The notes below the pieces were generated by a model. That model was given only the letters and a program-made list of their open reading frames with translations. It had not been told where the DNA came from and did no database searches. From positions 1-6,260 of the forward strand of contig CAMYJN010000153.1 in the NCBI GenBank assembly GCA_947258625.1: a DNA stretch of 6,260 bases. The letters are read 5' to 3'. Made by a program: the position numbers and the translations under genes. Source of the DNA: an uncultured Polyangiaceae bacterium (lineage in GTDB: Bacteria; Myxococcota_A; Polyangia; Polyangiales; Houyiibacteriaceae). Shown here piece after piece: positions 1 to 6,260 of this stretch; the first letter of the stretch is position 1, and the number at the start of each line of letters is the position of its first letter.

Positions 1-1151
1 AGTGTGACGTTCACCAGAACTTGTGGCACTCGCTGCATCGCCTCGCTTGCGAGCTCGGACAGAGGTCGCCCCTCGCGCAGCACGATCGCGAGCACCTGCA
101 TCGCCGCGACCAGGCCGTCGCCGGTCGTTGCATGGTCCAGAAAGATCAAATGTCCGGACTGTTCGCCCCCGAAATTGAGGCCCCTTTGTCGCATTGTGTC
201 GACGACGTAGCGGTCACCAACGTTACAGCGTAGCAATTTCCCGCCGTCCTCTTCGATTGCGCGCTCGAGGCCGAGGTTGCTCATGACGGTAGTCACGAGG
301 GTCCGTCGCCGAAGGCGCTTGGCCCGTAGCATCCGTGTCGCGCAAAGAGCCATGATTGTGTCGCCGTCGATCTGATTGCCCTTCTCGTCGATCATGATGA
401 TGCGGTCAGCGTCGCCGTCGAGGGCGATGCCCAGGTCTGCACCACGCCTCCGGACCTCTTTCGCGCAGGTCTCCGGGTGGAGCGCACCGACGTTGCGGTT
501 GATGTTCTTCCCGTTGGGCCGCACTCCGATTGCATGCGTCGTCGCACCGAGCTCGGAGAAGACCAGGGGTGCCGTCCGGTACGCGGCGCCGTGGGCTGCA
601 TCGACGACGATCCTAACGCCTTCCAAGGTCAACTCGTTTGGGAAAGACGCCTTGACGAACGCGACGTAGCGCCCTGGTGCGTCGTCCAGCCGCTCCGCGC
701 GGCCAACGCGAACTCCGGTCGGGCGCTTCTTGTCGAGCTCCGAACCGAAAATTAGAGCCTCGATTTCTAGCTCGACCTCGTCGGGGAGCTTGAAGCCATC
801 CGATCCGAAGATCTTGATTCCGTTGTCCTGATAAGGGTTGTGCGACGCGCTGATCACCACTCCCGCATCCGCCCTCATGCTCGTCGTGAGGTGCGCGATG
901 GCGGGCGTGGGCAGCGGCCCAGAGAGGAGCACCTCGCCGCCCAGCGCGCAGATGCCTGAAGCGACGGCCGTCTCGAAGAGGTAGCCTGAAAGACGGGTGT
1001 CCTTGCCGACGACGATCCTGGGCACGTGCTTCACGCGTTGTCCGGCCTGGTACGCGATCGCGGCGCCTATGCGAAAGGCCACCTCCGGTGTCATGTCCCC
1101 GCGGTTGGCGAGGCCGCGAATGCCGTCGGTTCCGAATAGTTTGCGACTCAT
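1..1151 (-). CDS. glmM: Phosphoglucosamine mutase GlmM, 3'-truncated by window edge
   Basis: Converts glucosamine-6-phosphate to glucosamine-1-phosphate in the cytoplasm, the step before GlmU makes UDP-GlcNAc for peptidoglycan and LPS. Translating the minus strand from the ATG at 1151 gives an uninterrupted 383-residue frame running off the window; E. coli GlmM has 445 residues, so about 60 C-terminal residues, including most of the phosphate-binding domain, lie outside. Visible hallmarks: N-terminal [10 protein letters not shown] (residues 4-13); active-site loop ISASHNP (100-106), with Ser103 aligning to the phosphorylated serine of the family; metal-binding loop DGDADR (245-250), with Asp245, 247 and 249; sugar-binding loop GGEQSGH (328-334). 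The visible end, PQVLVNVT, matches the start of domain 4. The GTDGIRG start and overall pattern favour GlmM over phosphomannomutase/phosphoglucomutase relatives. The start is supported by a GAGG Shine-Dalgarno five bases upstream. It lies seven bases after the tamB stop, so it is probably co-transcribed. No key residue is missing. Confidence 0.96.
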   Translation of the reverse strand, partial: MSRKLFGTDGIRGLANRGDMTPEVAFRIGAAIAYQAGQRVKHVPRIVVGKDTRLSGYLFETAVASGICALGGEVLLSGPLPTPAIAHLTTSMRADAGVVISASHNPYQDNGIKIFGSDGFKLPDEVELEIEALIFGSELDKKRPTGVRVGRAERLDDAPGRYVAFVKASFPNELTLEGVRIVVDAAHGAAYRTAPLVFSELGATTHAIGVRPNGKNINRNVGALHPETCAKEVRRRGADLGIALDGDADRIIMIDEKGNQIDGDTIMALCATRMLRAKRLRRRTLVTTVMSNLGLERAIEEDGGKLLRCNVGDRYVVDTMRQRGLNFGGEQSGHLIFLDHATTGDGLVAAMQVLAIVLREGRPLSELASEAMQRVPQVLVNVT

Positions 1152-1161
1152 GCTTGCCTCA
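1152..1161 (-). promoter_or_regulatory. glmM ribosome binding site overlapping the tamB stop codon
   Basis: Reading the minus strand, the tamB stop codon TGA (1161-1159) runs directly into GG, making TGAGG (1161-1157). The GAGG core lies five bases before the glmM ATG (1151-1149). The terminating tamB ribosome would therefore sit on the glmM initiation region, which suggests translational coupling. This supports 1151 as the true start. The coupling itself is inferred from the arrangement. Confidence 0.7.
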
Positions 1162-4100
1162 GGGCTCCCAGGTGATGTCGATGCTCCAGTTCGACGGTGG
1201 AGCGAAGGTGCCCGTGGTCACGAAGTTTAGTGGCCAAAGAGCTTCGATCAAAAAACCAGGGCGCTGGGCCTGCGCGGTCGTGTTTGGGCCGCCCTCGCTG
1301 CGCCGCGCTACGAACTGTCCTTCGACGTACAGCCCACGGATCGGAACGTTGTCGGGAAGCACGCTGTCCACGTTGAAGCCGACTTGTACGGCGGTGTCAC
1401 CCTCAGCGTCGTCGACGGAGGCTTGTCCTTGGGTGATTCCGAACGTCGGGGCCAATCCTCCAAACTGAGATTGGAGGGATGCGGAGAACAGACCGGCTGC
1501 GACGCCGCTCAGGAAGTTCGTCGTGTCCTGGGATGCTTGAGCGGTCGACGCGTTGACCCCGCGTTGTTGACGGGTCGTGCCCGTAACGAGCAGGGCGATC
1601 ACCTGCGCTTGGCTGGTCGTGGGCACGCTCGACTTGAACTCGATCGTCGGGTCGCTGAGCCGCCCAGAGACGATCACCGTCACGTCATCGTTACTGCCGC
1701 GCAGTGAATGGCGCGCGACCAGGTCGACTTTCGCGTCCATCTCGGAGTCCCCGTCGAAGATCATACTGCCGGAACGCACTTCGAACCGTTTGCCGAAGAC
1801 CTTGAAGTTGCCCGTGTGGAGGGTCACCGTGCCCGCTACGTAAAGCTCTTCGGCCATGCGCGTGTCCAACTTGGCCGTCGCCTCGACGTAGAAGCCCTGG
1901 TCTTTGCTTCGGATGACGAGTCGATCCTCGGAGCGCACCTTCAGATTTACGAAGTACGCGCCAGATTTGCGATCCGGCTCGTAGTCTTCGCCGATGAAGA
2001 AGACCTCCGGATGTGGTGCGAGGTCTTGTGGGGTCGCCGAGGTTTCCGGGATGTCGAGTACCAGCTTGCGCAGGCTCACCTCTCCATCGAGGCCCTCGTC
2101 TTCGAACTTGGCCCTCATCCGAGCGGTTCCGGCGAGCCGCGCGATGATCGAGCCCTCTTGGCGCAGAGGGAAATCCTTCGCTTCGACCACGAAGTCCGCG
2201 TCCTTGAGGCGCAGTTTCTTGATCCCAACGCGGCCGTCGAGCGTCGCCGAGCCGTTTGTGTCTGTGACTTCCAGACCCGTGATCGCAACGCCGTCCTCGT
2301 CGAAAATTGCGCGTCCCGCCACGTTCTCGAGCGTCTGGCCCACCGCTCGAACGTTGACTCGGCCGTCGGTGAGGTCGACGCTTCCCACGAGCTTAGGGTC
2401 CTGCACGCGGCCTTGTGCAGTCACGCTGCCCTGAAGGATTCCTTCAACGTTGACCACGCCGGCCATCCAGGCAAGCACTGCCTGCAGCGGCATCCGGTCG
2501 AAATTGGCCTTCGCGTCCACGTCGCCCTTCTTGGCAAGCTCCGGGACCGGATGTTCGCTGTCCCAGATCAGCGGCATTTTCGCCGTAATCTTCGAGGAGC
2601 CCCCGTTCCACCAGCGCATGTCCATATCGATGGCTCCAACCCCGTCATGGTACCCGCCGGACACGCGGTTTAGAGAGGGTGGCGTTTCGACAATCGTATT
2701 TACCATCCCGGCCCGCCGGCCCGGCTCGAGGCGGCGCGCGCGAAGCTCGTCGGACTCCATCGAGAACGAGAGATCGGGATCATCGCTGAAGAGGCCCGTG
2801 GCTTTGAGTTGCGCCGAAAGAACGCCCGCCGCGTACCGACAGAGGTAAGGCAAGTTCTCCATGGGCGCGTCATAGAAGTCCGCGCTGATTTGGGTAACCG
2901 GCCATGGGGGAATCTCGGCTTTTCGCAACCAATCGTCGAGCGGCGTCGCCAAAGAGGCCTGCAGGTCGAGTACCTTTGCGTCTCCCACGACGCCGTCCAT
3001 GGTCAGCTCGGTCACCCCGTTGTCCAGTTGCGCTCTGACCGTTGCGCGAGGGTGCGCTTCGCTCCCGCACAGGCCCTCCGAGGAGTCCGAGAGCCAATCG
3101 ATGCTGGAATGGAAATCGCCTCGAGTTCGGAATGCGCCGCCTGCGAGCGTGAAGCTCGCTGCGAGCCTAAGACGGTCCGCATCTGGTACGAAGAGCTCGC
3201 TGAGCTTCTTTGGGTACGCGCTCAACCGTCTCGGCGGCATACGCACCGAAACTCGCCACGGTGAAGTCGCCAGTGCTTCCACAGCCTCGCTCGGGTTTTG
3301 AGCCAAGTTGACCAAGTCGACGAGCAGGCTGCCTTCGCCTTCGATCAGCTCGCCTTCGTCATCCGCCATGCGAACTTGGGCGAGTAGCGCACCGTACTCG
3401 TATCGGAAATCCGACGCGAGCTCAACGGGCCCCCAACGGTCGACGATGAACCCCGGGATCTTGATGGTTCCCTTGAATGCAGGTGCATCGATTGGGCCTG
3501 AGAAGCGAATGCTGGCATCGGCGTAGCCCCGAACGTTGGGCATGTCTTCCTCCAGAAACAGCTCGAGCAGCGTCAGGTCCATCGCTCCGGTGCTCAGCGT
3601 CGTCTCGTAGACGCCTTCGCGCAGCGACTCGGCAACCCCTCCGGGCATGGGGTCCACGAAACCGGTGGTGCTCAGCGTGAAGTTCCCGCGCCCGCCGAAA
3701 TCGACCTGCGCATCGGCGTCGAGCAGTCCCTTGTCGTAATTGATCAGATAAGCGGCATTGACCGGAGAGATATCCCAGAGCACCGCGTCGGTGAGGGTTC
3801 CCTCCGCGACGATCGTCGGCTCTCGGTCGAGGTCGCCGCGAAACTCGAAGTGAAGGTCGACCCCGCCCGAGAAATCTGGTGCCGTTCGCGGATAGAGAAT
3901 CTTCAACACGGCCAAATCGAAATTCTCGAGGTCGGCGCGGATGTCATCGGGTCCATCGAAAAGCCACACGCCCTGGGCTTCGAGACGCTGCGGTCCATTG
4001 CCGATCAAGACCCGATCAAACGAGAGCCCGTTGTCGGGGTCCAGCGTCGCGTTGTTGACCGAGCCCCTCCACGAGAGATCGCCCACGGCGAGCTCGACCT

Positions 4101-5766
4101 CGTCGACATCGAGTCGATAGACGCCCTCGTTGGCGGCCACGCGGGCTTGGAACTCGGCGCGGCGATCGCCGGGCGCTGTAAACTCGCCGTTCGCCGTATA
4201 CTCTTTGGGGCCTCCTTTGAGGAGCGCCCGCCCGTTGCCAATTGGGTACCCCGCGACCCGGAGCGCCGCCCCGTCGAGCGCCAAATCCACCTTGGGCTTG
4301 AAGGGATCGCCCCAGACCCGCCCCTCGAGGATGAGGAAGTGCGCGCTGAGCGCTCCATATTGAAAGTGATCGAAGCGCACGCGCCCCTTGGCTTCGAAGT
4401 CCTCGCGCACCGTTTGGCGAACTCGCAGGTCGAAATCCGCACCGCCCTCGAGCCCGGGCACGAATTGCTCGAAATTGGGATCGCCACTCACCTCGGGAAT
4501 GTCTCCAACGACGTGAATGTCGGTGATCCCCGCGTACTCCACGCGCCCGTCCAGACGGAGGTCACCGCCCGCGTAATCCGCTTCGACCAAGTCGATGTCG
4601 AGCCCGTCGTCGCGCGCTCGGATCTTTGCAAAGAGGGCAGGGAGGTGGATGTTTTCGTATTTGAAGGCCTCCGTTTCGATCTCGACCCCGAGTACGTCTT
4701 CGCTCTTGGGGTCGCTGGTCATCTCGATGCGACCCCCCACCGCGACTTCGGGTACGCCGCCGATCACTTTGGCGAGCTCGAGGCGAGGGCTGGCGATCTC
4801 GATTCGAGTCACGCCCTCCGTTGGAAGGTCCCCGTTAATTCGTGCACGCCCGCCTGCCGTCTGGACGTCCGCTTGGAGGCGATAGTCCTCCTCAGGTCCC
4901 CAAAGGCGCACCCAGCCCGTCGCGTCTCCTTTGAGCGACTCTGCCCAGTCGAAGCCGACCTCGTACAGGGTTTCGGCGCGAACCGGTTCCACGCGAACGA
5001 AGAGATCGAGGTCCCAGGGGTCTTCGGCGGCGCTATCTTCGCGCGGTCCGTAGACGAGCTCGGCGGTCAACTTCTCCTCCCCGCGGCTCGCCTCGGCGGT
5101 GACCTGCGTGCCTCTCACGTCCGTGTGCACGCTGCCGACGATGTTGTCGATGCTCGCTTCGAACGGGAACGGGCTGACCATGCGGCCCTCGGCCGACCAG
5201 ACCTCGATCTCGGTAATCCAGTAGAACTCCATTCGGCCCTTCGTGTCGAGGTCGACGACTCGGATATTTTCCAAGCCGAGCAGCTCCCCGGTCACGTCGA
5301 GGTTGCGAAGGTCCATGTTGTCGACGATGGCGTGGAAGGGCTCTCCCACCGTGGGCGTTTGGTCGGCCGCCTCGAATGCCGCCAAAAACGTCGGCGCGCC
5401 TTCGCCATCGTCGATCAGATCGACCCAGCCATTGGTCAGCTCGGCATAATAGAAACGGAGGCGCCCACGGAGAGCCGCGATCGGATCGATACCGAGCTCC
5501 ACCGTTTCGCCGTAAATGATCGCTCGGCCATCGGGGTCATAGACGAACGTGTCTTTGACGATCGTATGCCAGAGCCGGAGCTGTGTGATGTAGCCGGCGT
5601 GCATGGTTCCGACCATCTGGTCGGAGACGAACTCGTTCAGCATGTCACGACCGATCCGTCGGCCGAGGTTGGTATCCAGGTGAAACAGAACGCTCGAGAG
5701 CAGCGAGACGATGGCGAGCAGCGGCCAGCCGAGAAACCAGCTCACCAAGCGGGAGATCCAGCGCAT
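1159..5766 (-). CDS. tamB: TamB-family (YtfN/DUF490) inner-membrane-anchored periplasmic translocation/assembly protein
   Basis: Complete 1535-residue protein, longer than E. coli TamB (1259). Residues about 8-29 form one hydrophobic helix (from [10 protein letters not shown] to VLFHL) after a short basic start, an uncleaved inner-membrane signal anchor. Residues about 57-120 look like the AsmA-type N-terminal repeat (from [10 protein letters not shown] through [10 protein letters not shown] to ELTNGWVDL). The long middle is repetitive beta-rich sequence of the form G-x-hydrophobic-x-hydrophobic, expected of the hydrophobic groove that crosses the periplasm. The C-terminal TamB domain is clear: [14 protein letters not shown] (1312-1325), [13 protein letters not shown] (1328-1340), [16 protein letters not shown] (1367-1382), and then QVIALLVTG (1388-1396). 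It ends in a final beta strand, [10 protein letters not shown]. Family members work with a TamA/BamA barrel in outer-membrane protein assembly and lipid transport to the outer membrane. Its start overlaps the stop of such a barrel gene by one base. The exact substrate cannot be read from the sequence. Only two cysteines are present, Cys900 and Cys976. Confidence 0.93.
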   Translation of the reverse strand: MRWISRLVSWFLGWPLLAIVSLLSSVLFHLDTNLGRRIGRDMLNEFVSDQMVGTMHAGYITQLRLWHTIVKDTFVYDPDGRAIIYGETVELGIDPIAALRGRLRFYYAELTNGWVDLIDDGEGAPTFLAAFEAADQTPTVGEPFHAIVDNMDLRNLDVTGELLGLENIRVVDLDTKGRMEFYWITEIEVWSAEGRMVSPFPFEASIDNIVGSVHTDVRGTQVTAEASRGEEKLTAELVYGPREDSAAEDPWDLDLFVRVEPVRAETLYEVGFDWAESLKGDATGWVRLWGPEEDYRLQADVQTAGGRARINGDLPTEGVTRIEIASPRLELAKVIGGVPEVAVGGRIEMTSDPKSEDVLGVEIETEAFKYENIHLPALFAKIRARDDGLDIDLVEADYAGGDLRLDGRVEYAGITDIHVVGDIPEVSGDPNFEQFVPGLEGGADFDLRVRQTVREDFEAKGRVRFDHFQYGALSAHFLILEGRVWGDPFKPKVDLALDGAALRVAGYPIGNGRALLKGGPKEYTANGEFTAPGDRRAEFQARVAANEGVYRLDVDEVELAVGDLSWRGSVNNATLDPDNGLSFDRVLIGNGPQRLEAQGVWLFDGPDDIRADLENFDLAVLKILYPRTAPDFSGGVDLHFEFRGDLDREPTIVAEGTLTDAVLWDISPVNAAYLINYDKGLLDADAQVDFGGRGNFTLSTTGFVDPMPGGVAESLREGVYETTLSTGAMDLTLLELFLEEDMPNVRGYADASIRFSGPIDAPAFKGTIKIPGFIVDRWGPVELASDFRYEYGALLAQVRMADDEGELIEGEGSLLVDLVNLAQNPSEAVEALATSPWRVSVRMPPRRLSAYPKKLSELFVPDADRLRLAASFTLAGGAFRTRGDFHSSIDWLSDSSEGLCGSEAHPRATVRAQLDNGVTELTMDGVVGDAKVLDLQASLATPLDDWLRKAEIPPWPVTQISADFYDAPMENLPYLCRYAAGVLSAQLKATGLFSDDPDLSFSMESDELRARRLEPGRRAGMVNTIVETPPSLNRVSGGYHDGVGAIDMDMRWWNGGSSKITAKMPLIWDSEHPVPELAKKGDVDAKANFDRMPLQAVLAWMAGVVNVEGILQGSVTAQGRVQDPKLVGSVDLTDGRVNVRAVGQTLENVAGRAIFDEDGVAITGLEVTDTNGSATLDGRVGIKKLRLKDADFVVEAKDFPLRQEGSIIARLAGTARMRAKFEDEGLDGEVSLRKLVLDIPETSATPQDLAPHPEVFFIGEDYEPDRKSGAYFVNLKVRSEDRLVIRSKDQGFYVEATAKLDTRMAEELYVAGTVTLHTGNFKVFGKRFEVRSGSMIFDGDSEMDAKVDLVARHSLRGSNDDVTVIVSGRLSDPTIEFKSSVPTTSQAQVIALLVTGTTRQQRGVNASTAQASQDTTNFLSGVAAGLFSASLQSQFGGLAPTFGITQGQASVDDAEGDTAVQVGFNVDSVLPDNVPIRGLYVEGQFVARRSEGGPNTTAQAQRPGFLIEALWPLNFVTTGTFAPPSNWSIDITWEP

Positions 5767-5780
5767 CAGTAGGCCTCACC
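5764..5780 (-). promoter_or_regulatory. tamB ribosome binding site and TGATG stop/start overlap
   Basis: On the minus strand the barrel gene ends GCC TAC TGA and tamB starts ATG CGC, sharing the A at 5766. A purine-rich GGTGAGG (5780-5774) precedes the ATG by seven bases, within the coding end of the upstream gene. The site fixes the tamB start, and the encoded protein then begins just before its hydrophobic anchor, as expected. The overlap suggests coupled translation and similar amounts of the two partners. Confidence 0.75.
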
Positions 5781-6260
5781 GATGGTGAAATGGAAGGCCC
5801 CTGGGACGCCACCGCGAATGAATCGGAAAATGTTGAACGCGTTGGGTGGCGCATCTCCGCCGACGATTTGCCACTTGGGAATTAAGAAACCGAAGTCGAG
5901 ACGGATAGGTCCGACCGGGGTTTGGTAGCGGAACCCAAACCCCGCCGCTGCGCGAATGTAGTTAAAGCGCCACACCTCACCTCGATTCACGTCTCCGAAG
6001 TCCATGAACAAGGCTGTGGCAAAAGATTGGGTGACGGGAAGGCGCCATTCGATCCCAGCCTCCCATCGGCGAAGACCGCCGTCGTTCCTGGCGTCGACGC
6101 CCTCACGGTTTAGCGAATTGATGCTCCCCGCGTCGCCTAGGAAGCCGCCAAAGAAGCCCCGGTGACTGGTGGGTCCGCCGGAGCGGAGGCGGTAGTTCTG
6201 CGGGCCGAGCTGCTGCCCGATGAGGTCCAAGCTATTGCGGTCTCGCGAAAATATGAACAT
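5766..6260 (-). CDS. BamA/TamA-family (Omp85) outer-membrane beta-barrel protein, C-terminal part only
   Basis: The last 164 residues of an Omp85-superfamily barrel; the frame is open to the window edge. The methionine at 6260 is very probably internal, because POTRA domains and most barrel strands would have to lie upstream. Visible features (numbered from that Met): GGPTSHRGF (28-36), which fits the lid-loop motif usually written (V/I)RG(F/Y), with Arg34-Gly35-Phe36 kept; ALFMDFGDV (83-91), a typical late barrel strand and turn; GFGFRYQTPVGPIRLDFG (107-124), the highly conserved penultimate-strand block of BamA/TamA proteins; and a C-terminal strand FHFTIGEAY resembling the BamA end FQFNIGKTW, although it ends in Tyr. 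Such proteins insert barrels into the outer membrane. The one-base overlap with tamB favours the TamA role over the general BamA, but without the POTRA region this cannot be decided, so no symbol is given. Confidence 0.88.
   Translation of the reverse strand: MFIFSRDRNSLDLIGQQLGPQNYRLRSGGPTSHRGFFGGFLGDAGSINSLNREGVDARNDGGLRRWEAGIEWRLPVTQSFATALFMDFGDVNRGEVWRFNYIRAAAGFGFRYQTPVGPIRLDFGFLIPKWQIVGGDAPPNAFNIFRFIRGGVPGAFHFTIGEAY

Noticed and set aside
477..755. Several short plus-strand open frames across the glmM region
   Set aside because: They are shadows of glmM, whose minus-strand frame is continuous and carries all catalytic motifs. The translations look random and Arg/Pro-rich.
1708..2673. 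A 321-codon open frame on the plus strand, antisense to tamB
   Set aside because: Same codon-aligned antisense register as the longer one, with no recognisable protein features; a shadow of tamB.
4005..4487. A 160-codon minus-strand frame inside tamB, out of register
   Set aside because: The Arg/Ser/Pro-rich translation is typical of an alternative frame of a GC-rich gene; it lies fully inside continuous TamB coding sequence.
3850..5772. A 640-codon open frame on the plus strand, antisense to tamB
   Set aside because: It is in the codon-aligned antisense register: its stops would correspond to TTA, CTA or TCA codons in tamB, which are rare in a GC-rich gene, so a long open frame is expected by chance. 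Its translation shows no recognisable domain, while the minus strand encodes clear TamB sequence.
5645..5854. A 69-codon minus-strand frame spanning the barrel/tamB junction
   Set aside because: It overlaps both the strongly supported barrel C-terminus and the TamB signal anchor in another frame and has no recognisable features.
1..6260. Search for promoters, terminators, tRNA/ncRNA, CRISPR arrays, insertion sequences and repeats
   Set aside because: The only non-coding DNA is the seven bases between tamB and glmM. I saw no convincing inverted repeat, repeat array or RNA fold by eye; GC-rich short motifs such as CTCGAG recur but fit codon usage.

Overview
The window shows three genes on the minus strand, packed head to tail with no room between them. 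In transcription order (right to left) they are: the C-terminal end of a BamA/TamA-family outer-membrane beta-barrel protein (6260 to 5766, cut by the window edge), a complete very long TamB-family (YtfN/DUF490) envelope protein of 1535 residues (5766 to 1159), and a nearly complete phosphoglucosamine mutase, GlmM (1151 to 1, cut by the window edge after 383 residues). The first junction is a one-base stop/start overlap (TGATG). The second has seven bases between stop and start, and the stop codon of tamB lies inside the ribosome binding site of glmM. This is the layout of one polycistronic, probably translationally coupled operon that continues beyond both ends.

The content points to a diderm (Gram-negative) bacterium with a GC-rich genome. 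The TamA/TamB pair exists only in organisms with an outer membrane. The GlmM N-terminus ([13 protein letters not shown]) and the tamA-tamB linkage are compatible with a deltaproteobacterial or myxobacterial-type lineage, but this is a guess from general appearance, not a demonstrated assignment.

Functionally, the BamA/TamA-like barrel would sit in the outer membrane. TamB would be anchored in the inner membrane by its N-terminal helix and span the periplasm as a long beta-rich groove, docking its C-terminal domain on the barrel. This family is implicated in outer-membrane protein assembly and in phospholipid transport to the outer membrane. GlmM is cytoplasmic and makes glucosamine-1-phosphate, the precursor of UDP-GlcNAc used for peptidoglycan and lipopolysaccharide. 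The operon therefore joins outer-membrane construction with supply of cell-wall and LPS precursor.

I see no RNA gene, mobile element, CRISPR array, promoter or terminator in the window; there is essentially no non-coding DNA. I do not find a convincing undescribed system. The points most worth a second look are the tamA-tamB-glmM linkage, the large size of TamB, and a lone pair of cysteines in its middle.
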